A stretch of 64,000 bases of DNA from Lactobacillus laiwuensis. GTDB lineage: Bacteria; Bacillota; Bacilli; Lactobacillales; Lactobacillaceae. Below are positions 25,094 through 33,682 of this stretch, piece after piece. The position numbers and the translations under genes were made by a program. Position 1 is the first letter of the stretch. Each line of letters starts with the position of its first letter. Location of the stretch: positions 1 through 64,000 of the forward strand of contig NZ_BPPB01000008.1 in assembly GCF_019972835.1 (NCBI RefSeq), read 5' to 3'. The notes under the pieces were generated by a model, which made no database searches, was not told the DNA's origin, and saw only the letters and a program-made list of their open reading frames with translations.

Positions 25094-27112
25094 ATGACTT
25101 TTATTTACACTTTAAGATACATGCTTGATCCCAGAGCAAACACTCCAACTAAAGACGAAAAACTAATTGAATTTATTAAAAAAGGCAAAATTGACGATGT
25201 TGCTTTTTTTATAAATGGTGAAGAATTAAACCATAGTCACTTAACTAAAGCTGAGACTCAATTATGGTTAGATGCAATTAAGCCGTTACAAAAAAAGTTA
25301 TCTGAGATAGGCGTAACAACTAGTTTAAACCCCTGGACGACCATTATGCATTCAGATCGAGGCTACCAAGTTAATCCTAAAATCGGCTTTAATACTTTCG
25401 TTGATATTGATGGTAATAAGGCCCAAGATATGGCTTGTCCAGCGGATCCAACCTGGCGGAAATATTTAGCAAATACCTACGCGCAATATGCCAGCATCCA
25501 TCCGCGCAGATTATGGCTAGAAGATGATTTTCGCCATTACAATCATTCACCCCTCAAATTAATGTGCTTTTGTGATTATCACATGCAACTTTATAATGAG
25601 CAATTAGGTAAAAAGGAAACACGCACAGAATTTGTTAAAAAAATGTTGCAACCGGGGGAGCCTACTAAGGAAAGACAAGTTTACCTTGATCAGGCTCGTC
25701 AAGAGATGATTGAAACTGAGCATATAATTGAGCAGGCTGTCCACAAGGTTAGTCCAGAGACAGATCTGGCGCAAATGACTTCGTATCCTGATTGGCATGC
25801 ACTTGAAGGCCGTGACTGGGACAATTTATTTAAGGCCCAAGCAGGAAAAGGTCATCCCAAGGTGGCTCGGCCTCATTTACCCGCTTATAATGAAGTTGCA
25901 CCATTACAATACGGCAGATATTTCGAAGAATATACTCGCATTACCGCTGCTTTTTTAGGAGAAGATGCCGAACTATACCCAGAATTAGAAAGCTATATGT
26001 ATTCGCCTTTAGTCAAATCAACTGCATTTACTGCATTTCAAATTATTACTTCCGCCCTAATCGGAAGTCAGGGAATTTTGCTTAATTTATTTGACATGAT
26101 GGGTAACGGTATCAATGATAGTTGGCACTATGCAGAAATGCTCGCTCAAATTAAACCGTTTGTTAACCAACTATTAGAAAATCGTCTGCCGATAGACCAT
26201 CTGCGGGGCATTAAAGTTTTAGTTGATCAAGACTCTAGTTACTATTTGCAAACTAAAACTGGTAAGAATGTCGAGGAGCTGTTACCTCATGAAAAGAATT
26301 GGGCCAGTCTTTTAGGAGCCTTTGGTTTTGCTACAACAATTCTGCCTATTAGTAAAAAAACTTCATTGAAAAATGAAGTAGTTGCTATTTCTGGCCAACT
26401 TTTACGCAACTTAACAAATGCACAAGTAACAGAATTGATTAAAAACAATTTCGTGTTGCTTGATGGTGAATGCGTACAAGTTTTACTAGACCGAAAATTA
26501 GGCAATTTACTGCATATTGAAAAAGCCGAGTGGCACCCCGTTCGTTCAAACTATCAAGTTTTTGAACAGGCAGATGGACAGATTGTTGACGGAGTTGAAA
26601 GTCCGCGAATTACAATGTTGCAGCAAACCGGAAACTATTTGAAAATTGATTATCAACCGCAAAGTTCTGTGAAAGTGTGGTCATTTGCCTATAACGCAGT
26701 TGATGAAAAATTGGGTAACGCCATGGCCGTCATTGACCAACATATCGTTGTACTTCCGATGGATCAAGATCCACGCTATGGCTGGGAATCGCAATTTACT
26801 ACATATAAACAAGGCTTGTTGCAGCAAATGCTTGATAGTATCAAGCCAGTAGATTATTTAATAGGAATGCCGAATGTTAAACTGTTAGTTGAAAATGATG
26901 GTCAAAAAATTTGGCTAGCCAACTTTACTTTAGACGGCTATCAACAAATAAAATGGCACCTAGGAGAACCATTAGCAAGTGATGAAGCTACAATTATTAG
27001 GAAAGTCAATAACTCTGTCAGGAAAACAAAAGTCCACATTAATGTTGAAAATGGTATTGCTATTATTAATGAAGCTCTAGCGCCATTAGAGACAATCCAA
27101 ATACTGTTTTAG
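25094..27112 (+). CDS. Putative TIM-barrel glycoside hydrolase, family not assigned
   Basis: 672 residues with no signal peptide or membrane segment. The N-terminal ~350 residues read as a TIM barrel of the GH-A type: SLNPWTTIMHSDRGYQ, then RRLWLEDDFRHYNHSP and the cysteine pair CFCDYH, and later LYPELESYMYSP and a glycine-rich FDMMGNGIN. The middle segment (about 365-500; GIKVLVDQDSSYYLQ, LDGECVQVLL) resembles the beta-galactosidase trimerisation-like domain that follows the barrel in GH42-type enzymes, and the end is beta-rich. E and D residues in LEDDF and PELES are candidates for catalysis. I cannot assign a known family. It is divergent from GH31, ends at a bidirectional terminator and has AGGAG before the ATG. 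Confidence 0.55.
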   Translation: MTFIYTLRYMLDPRANTPTKDEKLIEFIKKGKIDDVAFFINGEELNHSHLTKAETQLWLDAIKPLQKKLSEIGVTTSLNPWTTIMHSDRGYQVNPKIGFNTFVDIDGNKAQDMACPADPTWRKYLANTYAQYASIHPRRLWLEDDFRHYNHSPLKLMCFCDYHMQLYNEQLGKKETRTEFVKKMLQPGEPTKERQVYLDQARQEMIETEHIIEQAVHKVSPETDLAQMTSYPDWHALEGRDWDNLFKAQAGKGHPKVARPHLPAYNEVAPLQYGRYFEEYTRITAAFLGEDAELYPELESYMYSPLVKSTAFTAFQIITSALIGSQGILLNLFDMMGNGINDSWHYAEMLAQIKPFVNQLLENRLPIDHLRGIKVLVDQDSSYYLQTKTGKNVEELLPHEKNWASLLGAFGFATTILPISKKTSLKNEVVAISGQLLRNLTNAQVTELIKNNFVLLDGECVQVLLDRKLGNLLHIEKAEWHPVRSNYQVFEQADGQIVDGVESPRITMLQQTGNYLKIDYQPQSSVKVWSFAYNAVDEKLGNAMAVIDQHIVVLPMDQDPRYGWESQFTTYKQGLLQQMLDSIKPVDYLIGMPNVKLLVENDGQKIWLANFTLDGYQQIKWHLGEPLASDEATIIRKVNNSVRKTKVHINVENGIAIINEALAPLETIQILF

Positions 27113-27152
27113 GATCTATGTAAAACTAGAAATCAACATTTATAAATATTAA

Positions 27153-27191
27153 AAAAAGAACTGTAATATAATAGTATTTACAGTTCTTTTT
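27153..27191. terminator. Bidirectional terminator at 27.17 kb
   Basis: A 14-bp stem with arms AAAAAGAACTGTAA and TTACAGTTCTTTTT serves both the TIM-barrel gene (plus) and the fructose-type PTS operon (minus). Confidence 0.85.
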
Positions 27192-27235
27192 CTCTTATTT
27201 TTTATATTTCAAATGAATTTATTACGCGCAGGTTA

Positions 27236-28297
27236 TTAAATTTCAATATCAATATCCAAATTATCATCGATTGTCTCATCTTTTTCGTCTTGCTTAAGTT
27301 TTGGTTTAATAATTGAAAGAACTATGCCAATTATTAGAGCACCAATTAAGAGACCACCTAAATATAACAATGGTTTATTAGCTACAGGAATCGTAAATAT
27401 ACCCCCAGATAGTAAGGGGACAGTTACTCCCCATGACAACATTAAACCATCAGCTACACCGGAGCCGAGAACTACGGCAGGTACAACTCTTAATGGATCT
27501 TTAAAAGCAAATGGTAAAGCTCCTTCGGTAACTTGGCACATTGACATAATAATTGCAGCTACAGCATTTTGTCTATCTGCTTCATCATATTTTTTTCTGG
27601 CAAAAATTAAAACTGAAAGAGCTATTCCAAGAGGAGGACACATAGCTGCTACATTCTTACCCGCAGCAGGCCCCCAAATACCGGAAGCAGCAAAAGCTGT
27701 TACAACCGCAAAAGATATTTTATTAACTGGTCCACCCATATCAAAACCGGTCATGCCACCTAATAGAAATCCTAATAAAAACTTTGATCCAGTGTTCATA
27801 CCTGTAAAGAATTTCACAGCAGCATCCGTTAAAGCGGCTAGTGGTGGACCTACAACATAATCAATCATTAAAACTTCTAAAATGCCACCCACTAGTGGAA
27901 TAACAACTAGAGGGACAATAGATTTGACGTTTTTTGGAAGTTTCAGATTAAAAAGCCACAATGCAACAATCCCAGCTAAAATGCCGGCAAATATTCCTCC
28001 AAGAAAGGAAGCATTTACTTGTGTAGACAACCATCCGCCCATTAGTCCTGGTGCGATGGCAGCTTTGCCAGCAATAGAATAACCAATCCCAGCAGCTAAA
28101 ACAGCAATCATAATAGACATGCCACCGTTACCAGCTGTTAATAAATAATACCCTAAAGTGCCTTTAATTTCAGTATTGCCGATAATGCGACCAATTGCAG
28201 TACAAAATCCTGACATAATAATGACTGGTATCATAAAAGACAGACCACTAAGGAAATGCTTTTTAAGATTTTGTAACTTAAATATATTTTTATACAT
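27236..28297 (-). CDS. PTS fructose-family IIC
   Basis: 353 residues, polytopic membrane protein. Signatures: HFLSGLSFMIPVIIMSG, GGPVNKISFAVV, AALCPPLG-like AAMCPPLG and TEGALPFAFKDP. It lacks attached IIA and IIB domains, which are separate genes upstream. The start at 28297 has AGAGGA seven bases upstream; the longer frame would overlap the IIB stop. Last gene of the PRD-operon. The C-terminal tail is acidic (DETIDDNLDIDIEI). Confidence 0.93.
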   Translation of the reverse strand: MYKNIFKLQNLKKHFLSGLSFMIPVIIMSGFCTAIGRIIGNTEIKGTLGYYLLTAGNGGMSIMIAVLAAGIGYSIAGKAAIAPGLMGGWLSTQVNASFLGGIFAGILAGIVALWLFNLKLPKNVKSIVPLVVIPLVGGILEVLMIDYVVGPPLAALTDAAVKFFTGMNTGSKFLLGFLLGGMTGFDMGGPVNKISFAVVTAFAASGIWGPAAGKNVAAMCPPLGIALSVLIFARKKYDEADRQNAVAAIIMSMCQVTEGALPFAFKDPLRVVPAVVLGSGVADGLMLSWGVTVPLLSGGIFTIPVANKPLLYLGGLLIGALIIGIVLSIIKPKLKQDEKDETIDDNLDIDIEI

Positions 28298-28320
28298 ATT
28301 ATTTTCCTCTAAAAACACTA

Positions 28321-28647
28321 CTAATTAAGCTTTCCAGCTGCTTTTAACTTCTTTTCAACTGTTTTAAGTAAGCTTTTCGGCTTTTGAATTGCCATATTCG
28401 TATCTACACTTATGACAGGTTTCCCCTTGAAGCGATCTTTATCAGCTATAGCCACATCTGCTGCAATAATTACAGCATCTGCATTTCTAATATTTTCTTC
28501 TGTCAATTTATTTTCTACTCCTCCACTTCCTTGAGTTTCGACAAATCCATTCATTCCTAATTCTTTTGCAGCTTGAAGTAATTTTTCTCTAGCCATATAG
28601 GTATGAGCAATACCTATAGTACAAGATGTAACACCTACAAAATTCAT
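28321..28647 (-). CDS. PTS fructose-family IIB
   Basis: 108 residues. The phosphocysteine is C9 in VGVTSCTIGIAHTYMA; IETQG-like VETQGSGGVENKLT is also typical. It is two bases after IIA and 23 before IIC's start, so it is one transcript with both. Confidence 0.93.
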   Translation of the reverse strand: MNFVGVTSCTIGIAHTYMAREKLLQAAKELGMNGFVETQGSGGVENKLTEENIRNADAVIIAADVAIADKDRFKGKPVISVDTNMAIQKPKSLLKTVEKKLKAAGKLN

Positions 28648-28649
28648 AT

Positions 28650-29117
28650 TTATTTCTCCTCATTTTCTTCTAAAATTTTCTTAAACCTATTTCTACTTGT
28701 TTCATTAAGCAATTTTGTTTGAACCTCTGGGTGCGTTAGGGCTGCTGAAAGATGAGAAAGCATTTTTAATTGTTGAACATTCCGATTAGTTGACGGTACA
28801 ACCATCAAAAAGATTAAATGTATTGGTTTCTTATCCAAGCTTTCCCAAACTAAATCATTTTTTGTCCTTAAAACTGCTATAGTAGCAACCTTAGCTACTT
28901 CAGATTCGCCATGTGGAATTGCAATACCATTCTCCATTCCGGTTGGGCCTAAAGTCTCTCTTCTTAATACATCTTCCAAAAAAATATTTTTATTAGTGAT
29001 ATAGCCATTCTCTTCAAGCAGATTGCATAAGTATCTAAGTGCTTCTTTCTTTGACTTTACGGTGGCATTCAGAACTACATTTCTTACGTCTATAATGCTA
29101 TTATTTTTCACACTCAA
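28650..29117 (-). CDS. PTS fructose-family IIA
   Basis: 155 residues. The phosphohistidine is H69 in MENGIAIPHGES; LVWESLDKKPIHLIFLM and SAALTHPE complete the family signature. Together with the next two genes it forms a complete three-protein transporter. Confidence 0.93.
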   Translation of the reverse strand: MSVKNNSIIDVRNVVLNATVKSKKEALRYLCNLLEENGYITNKNIFLEDVLRRETLGPTGMENGIAIPHGESEVAKVATIAVLRTKNDLVWESLDKKPIHLIFLMVVPSTNRNVQQLKMLSHLSAALTHPEVQTKLLNETSRNRFKKILEENEEK

Positions 29118-29118
29118 T

Positions 29119-29427
29119 TCAAATTACCTTTCTCAGATAAATAGTTAGTGGATTGTATAGAGAGTACCTGTAACCTGTTATTTTTACCAAGTTATTTTCA
29201 TTATTTAGTATTACTATAAGCTTATGATTTTGCTTAGCATAAGCAAAGTAAAAAATCCCCAAACATATACAATCAATAATAGCAGCTAAAATGTTATTTG
29301 TTATGCAAAAAACTACACCTATCAAAATAAAAAGCAGTCTTAAATAACTGACACATGTATTCCATTCGTATGAATTCTTTTTTTTATCAAATTTGTACCA
29401 ATAAAATATTTTATTATTTCTTTTCAT
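29119..29427 (-). CDS. Small membrane protein in the PRD/6PGDH operon, function unknown
   Basis: About 102 residues from the ATG at 29427. One or two hydrophobic segments lie at about residues 28-60 (LRLLFILIGVVFCITNNILA and AIIDCICLGIFYFAYA). Both ends are charged: the N-terminal MKRNNKIFYWYKFDKKK faces the cytoplasm, and the C terminus ends with a hydrophilic KITGYRYSLYNP patch. It overlaps the end of the 6PGDH-like gene by 14 bases and ends one base before IIA, so it is a genuine operon member. No family is recognised; it could be an accessory subunit of the transporter. Confidence 0.65.
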   Translation of the reverse strand: MKRNNKIFYWYKFDKKKNSYEWNTCVSYLRLLFILIGVVFCITNNILAAIIDCICLGIFYFAYAKQNHKLIVILNNENNLVKITGYRYSLYNPLTIYLRKVI

Positions 29428-30304
29428 TGTAGCCACCAATTTCTTTTCTTAACGAATTAATTACTCTGGCACTATATGTATCAGTAGTTTGCGTTCTTTG
29501 CCTCATAGTAAGAGTTACACCAAACATTGGAACAGGAACATTTAAATCAAAAGCTGACTTCATTGCTTCTATAGCAGCTGAACTTGAGTGTATAGTAGTA
29601 TTCACATCGGAAAGCTTTGCATCGTTTTTAAAAATTTCACTCATCAACTTCATTAGCCAGCCTCTAATAACTGCTGATTTATTCCAAGCAGAAGCAACTT
29701 CTTCTAAATTGTAATTAAACGGGCTGGCATGAAGCAGCGAAAAGCCCTCACCTAATACTTCTAATTCTGAATGTAAAATTGCATTATGTATAATCTTTAG
29801 ATAGTGACCTGAACCGGATTCTCCACAATAAAGTAAACCGTTAGTTGCTGAAATAGATTTCAATAAAGGTGCAATTTTTTTATACGCACTCTCACTCCCA
29901 CCTATCATAAAATTTGCTCCGTGTAATGCACCATAAGTTCCACCTGAAGTACCAATATCTAAAAAAGCAATTCCCTTTTGTTTAAATTCATCAGCTCTTT
30001 TTATTGAATCATGGTAATCGGAATTTCCGCCATCAATTACAATATCGTCTTTAAATAAAATGCTTTCTAATTTTTTTAAAGTATCATTTGTAATTTCTCC
30101 AGGTGGAAGCATTACCCAAATTACTTTTGCTTTTTTATCAGCGGCAATCAATTTAAGATCAGAAATAGTATTTATTCCTTTATTGTTTGCATTACTTAAT
30201 GCTTTTGAACTAATATCAAATCCTGTAATTTGGTAATGATTTCTTTTCATATTCATTGCTAAGTTCAGGCCCATTTTCCCTAAGCCAATCATATAAATTT
30301 TCAT
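29414..30304 (-). CDS. 6-phosphogluconate dehydrogenase-like protein (short form)
   Basis: 296 residues. The N-terminal Rossmann motif is MIGLGKMGLNLAMNM; IDGGNSDYHDS and LDIGTSGGTYGALHGANFMIGG are the 6PGDH substrate/NADP signatures, and the KIIHNAILHSELEVLGEGF segment carries the lysine region. The length is that of the short 6PGDH branch (YqeC/GntZ type) rather than the ~470-residue pentose-phosphate enzyme. The likely reaction is oxidation, perhaps with decarboxylation, of a phosphorylated sugar acid. Its place between a PRD regulator and a fructose-type PTS means the imported sugar phosphate, or a derivative, is probably its substrate; identity unknown. Confidence 0.85.
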   Translation of the reverse strand: MKIYMIGLGKMGLNLAMNMKRNHYQITGFDISSKALSNANNKGINTISDLKLIAADKKAKVIWVMLPPGEITNDTLKKLESILFKDDIVIDGGNSDYHDSIKRADEFKQKGIAFLDIGTSGGTYGALHGANFMIGGSESAYKKIAPLLKSISATNGLLYCGESGSGHYLKIIHNAILHSELEVLGEGFSLLHASPFNYNLEEVASAWNKSAVIRGWLMKLMSEIFKNDAKLSDVNTTIHSSSAAIEAMKSAFDLNVPVPMFGVTLTMRQRTQTTDTYSARVINSLRKEIGGYNEKK

Positions 30305-30317
30305 AATTAACCTCTAC

Positions 30318-32240
30318 TTATTTTAAAAATTGATAAATGCTTTCATAAGCTTCCAGTTTAGTTTTAGAAGACAACAGCTTAACTCTTAATTCATCGGATG
30401 AAACCATTAGATTAAAGCCATGGTATATATAGTCAAAAGGTAAAACATTAATATCCGCCTTTTTGTAAGACATTAAAAATATCAAATTAACTTTGCTTTT
30501 TCCCCACTTTACCTCATGCTTCGGTATGTAAATGGCAATATTGGTTTTTCTAACTGTATCAGGTTCAGGATGGGGTATTGCAATATTTAATTTAGCCAAA
30601 GCAGTAGATGCCATTTTTTCACGACTATTGATAGAACAAATAATTTCAGGATCAGCATATCCTAATTCAATTAATTTATTACCTAAATATTTAATTACAT
30701 CTTTTTGTGAGCTTAGATTTCCAATAAAAATAGTTTCAGGAGATAATAGTTTTAAAAACTCTTTTTTAGTTTCCCTATCCTTCATTACGTGTACAGCTTG
30801 TTTAATTTCTTTAATTTCAACCGAAGTAATAATTGGATCAACTACGATTACACGAACCGAAACAAATTGTATTGGCACAGTACTAACTATAATATCTTCA
30901 CTTATTGAATTACTTAATAATTCTTCTACTGAAACTACTCTTGTAATAACCGCATCATCTTTAATACACTCTCTAATATGTTGAACTATTATTCTTGCGG
31001 TACCTAACCCTGTACTACAAACTACTACAATTTTTATTTTTTGATTTTTATATTTTTTCTGTTTTATTCGCTCATCATAAGCTTCGATGTGTATAGCTAT
31101 ATATGCAATTTCATCATTGTTAAACTTTAAGTCATAATTACTTGCTATCTTTGAAGCCAATTGAATTGCTTCATTTGTAGCAACAGGATACAAATAAAAT
31201 ATTTGATTTGTATAAGGATTAAAAATTTGTAGATTATTTCCCGCTCTATAAATTGCATCATCAAGATGAATTGTTAAATCTTCAATTAGTTGTTCATCCC
31301 AGTTATCAAGATTATCTTTTAAAAAATTTGATAAATCATTGTCTTTGCAAAAAAAGTCTTTTGTAACTTGTCCCTGAATATTCTTCTTAACACCTATAAT
31401 ATGTATGTTCAAATATTTTTCTTCACTTGTTGGCACTTTAACATGAAAGGCATCTTCAATGTAACTACATAATAACTGTGTTTCCTTTAATATTATTTCA
31501 TTCTTAATTGGTTCTTCTTTTAAATATTTTTTCTGTTTTATTCGTTCAATCATTATACAAATATGTATAAAAAAAGATTGATATTGGAATTCCGTGAAAA
31601 CTAGATTAGTAGAATTAGTTAACTTTAGCAGAACTTCTTGAACCATTCTGATCGTGCTTTCTTCAACTAATTCTCTTAGTTCCATAGGAATACTAATTTT
31701 TCTTACATTGTTATCAAATGTTTCCATCCAATATTTATTAATTATTTTACTAGCCTGATTTCTCTTTTCTTTTTCATCACCTTTAATCTTTAGTCCCTTT
31801 CTAGTGCCGATAATTTTTAAGGTGGGATCTAATTCTTTTTTTAGCTCTTTTATATCCCTATCTAATGTGCTTCTGCTAACATAATATTTTTCACAAATAC
31901 TCTCCAGTTTTACACCATCATCATTATCTAAAAGAAGAGAAAGTAAAATTAAGTTTTGTCTATTATTAGTACTTAAAGCTATTTCGTTACTTGTTTGAAA
32001 AACTCTGTAAATTTGATTAATATCACCCTCAAAATAAATACCTACATTTCGTTTACGAACTAACTTCATATCTGTATTCTGTAATCTTTTACTTATAATA
32101 TTTAAATATTTTACGACCTCTTTTCTCGAAACTTGTAAAAATGACATTATCTCAGGATAGTGTACCTGTTGCCTAGTAGCTATGAAACTTACCAATTTCT
32201 TGATTTTTTGGTTTACAACTTTATTACTTTCTTGCAACAT
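30318..32240 (-). CDS. PRD-domain transcriptional activator with IIB-like and IIA-like domains
   Basis: 640 residues. Order: two N-terminal helix-turn-helix units (about 1-170; QQVHYPEIMSFLQVSRKEVVKYL and CEKYYVSRSTLDRDIKEL), PRD1 and PRD2 (about 190-410; conserved histidines in FFIHICIMIER and DEIAYIAIHIEAYDE), an IIB-like domain (KIVVVCSTGLGTARI, about 415-490) and an IIA-fru-like domain (about 510-640; LNIAIPHPE). The sugar-specific PTS would phosphorylate these domains and so switch activity. It is the first gene, presumably activating its own operon. GAGG precedes the ATG. Confidence 0.9.
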   Translation of the reverse strand: MLQESNKVVNQKIKKLVSFIATRQQVHYPEIMSFLQVSRKEVVKYLNIISKRLQNTDMKLVRKRNVGIYFEGDINQIYRVFQTSNEIALSTNNRQNLILLSLLLDNDDGVKLESICEKYYVSRSTLDRDIKELKKELDPTLKIIGTRKGLKIKGDEKEKRNQASKIINKYWMETFDNNVRKISIPMELRELVEESTIRMVQEVLLKLTNSTNLVFTEFQYQSFFIHICIMIERIKQKKYLKEEPIKNEIILKETQLLCSYIEDAFHVKVPTSEEKYLNIHIIGVKKNIQGQVTKDFFCKDNDLSNFLKDNLDNWDEQLIEDLTIHLDDAIYRAGNNLQIFNPYTNQIFYLYPVATNEAIQLASKIASNYDLKFNNDEIAYIAIHIEAYDERIKQKKYKNQKIKIVVVCSTGLGTARIIVQHIRECIKDDAVITRVVSVEELLSNSISEDIIVSTVPIQFVSVRVIVVDPIITSVEIKEIKQAVHVMKDRETKKEFLKLLSPETIFIGNLSSQKDVIKYLGNKLIELGYADPEIICSINSREKMASTALAKLNIAIPHPEPDTVRKTNIAIYIPKHEVKWGKSKVNLIFLMSYKKADINVLPFDYIYHGFNLMVSSDELRVKLLSSKTKLEAYESIYQFLK

Positions 32241-32272
32241 TGATCACCTCACTAAGTAATTTTATCTTATAA

Positions 32273-32286
32273 TGAAACCGCTTACT
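32273..32286 (-). promoter_or_regulatory. Candidate cre box upstream of the PRD operon
   Basis: TGAAACCGCTTACT fits the CcpA consensus at 13 of 14 positions and lies about 35 bases before the start codon, overlapping a likely -10 (TATAAG at about 32266-32271 on the minus strand). Confidence 0.6.
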
Positions 32287-32344
32287 AAAAAACACCAAAA
32301 AAGATACTTAGATTAGTTTCGTTTTTTAAAATGTTGTACACAAA

Positions 32345-32380
32345 AAGCCCTCTAAGTTAGGATTACTAACCTAAAGGGCA
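32345..32380 (-). terminator. Terminator of the third-strand mannose-type PTS operon (agaS cluster)
   Basis: An imperfect hairpin with outer arms GCCCT/AGGGC and inner arms GTTAG/CTAAC is followed on the minus strand by CTTTTTG, 20 to 60 bases after the IIA stop. Confidence 0.7.
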
Positions 32381-32402
32381 ATAAAAATTCATTTATACAA
32401 AT

Positions 32403-32804
32403 TTACTTTTTCATATTAGACAACATTTCATTAACGTCGACGATTCCTGCTTTACCAGCAGTCACAAAATCGGATTCTGCACCGCTCATTTGACTGTTAA
32501 GCCATTCGATTACCAATGGTAAATTCATTCCCGAGATTAAGTGAATCTTTTGACCACCCATAATCATGCGACTAACAACATTAGCTGGAGTTCCACCCAT
32601 TAAATCGGCAAAAACAGTGATGTCTTCAATATTCATTCCTGAAATCTGCTCTTCAAATTTTGACTTAAAATCATCTGGGCCTTCAGATGGAAGCAAGCAA
32701 ACTGTGTGCACATGTTCTTGCTTACCCATAATTAATTCGGCACTGGCTTTTACGCCCTCTGCCATTTTACCATGACTAATTAAAATTAATTCTTTTTCTG
32801 CCAT
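32403..32804 (-). CDS. PTS mannose-family IIA (agaS cluster)
   Basis: 133 residues. The phosphohistidine is H11 in LILISHGKMAEG; LMGGTPANVV and MNLPLVIEW follow. Last gene of the IIB-IIC-IID-IIA operon, 59 bases after IID. Confidence 0.95.
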   Translation of the reverse strand: MAEKELILISHGKMAEGVKASAELIMGKQEHVHTVCLLPSEGPDDFKSKFEEQISGMNIEDITVFADLMGGTPANVVSRMIMGGQKIHLISGMNLPLVIEWLNSQMSGAESDFVTAGKAGIVDVNEMLSNMKK

Positions 32805-32863
32805 ACTTTATCTTTCCATTTAATACTCAATATTATTTAGCTTAAAGCTATTACCATATCTAA

Positions 32864-33682
32864 TTATATCTTAGCAATAACTCCAAGACCACCTAAAACG
32901 ATACAAAGTACTAAAACAATAAAGATTGCTTTGGTCGAAGTCATACCCTTCTTACCAAGAAGCCAGTAGACAAAGCCTACAACAGCAGCTGGTAAAAGCT
33001 TAGGCAGGATCATATCCAAATTATTTTGAACATTCATAGTAACTTTGCCAATTTGTGGTGCCCAAGAGAACTTTATATTAACCATAGTGGCAACAAGTGC
33101 ACCAACCATGAATACACCCAAAACAGTAGCGGAATCAGTTAAAGCGTTTAAACGATCTCTCATATCAGTAACAAGGGAAACACCTTTATCATAAGCAAAA
33201 TGCAGTTGTTTCCAACGAAAGACACAGATCAAAAGGCAGGCAATTACCCAAATGATAACTCCAACTGGGTTTCCTTGAGTTGCCATGGAAGCAGCCAAAG
33301 CCCCAAAAATAGTTGGAATCAAAGAGGCAAAAATTGAGTCGCCGATAGCGGCAAAAGAACCCATCAAACCAACTTTAATACCGGTAACAGTGTCTTTTCC
33401 TTCGATACCTTCATTTTCTTCAACAGCAAGATCAAGACCAGTGATAATTGTATTGAAGAAATTAGAAGTGTTGAAGAACTGCATGTGAGTCTTCATCATT
33501 TCCTTTAATTCAGGAGTATCATCACCATAAATTTTTCTTAATTGTGGCAAAATAGTATATAAATAACCACTATTCTGCATTCTTTCATAGTTCCAGCCCA
33601 ACTGGAAACCAAATAAAGATCTACGATTAATTTGATTAAAATCTTGTTCAGTTAATTTATATTTAGGTTTAGAGTTCGTCAT
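32864..33682 (-). CDS. PTS mannose-family IID (agaS cluster)
   Basis: 272 residues. Family marks: LFGFQLGWNYERMQNSGYLYT, VEENEG, GSFAAIGDSIFASLIP, and hydrophobic helices to the C terminus. The ATG at 33682 is preceded by AAGGAG seven bases upstream and overlaps the IIC stop by 14 bases; the longer frame (33706) starts inside the coupling region. Confidence 0.94.
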   Translation of the reverse strand: MTNSKPKYKLTEQDFNQINRRSLFGFQLGWNYERMQNSGYLYTILPQLRKIYGDDTPELKEMMKTHMQFFNTSNFFNTIITGLDLAVEENEGIEGKDTVTGIKVGLMGSFAAIGDSIFASLIPTIFGALAASMATQGNPVGVIIWVIACLLICVFRWKQLHFAYDKGVSLVTDMRDRLNALTDSATVLGVFMVGALVATMVNIKFSWAPQIGKVTMNVQNNLDMILPKLLPAAVVGFVYWLLGKKGMTSTKAIFIVLVLCIVLGGLGVIAKI

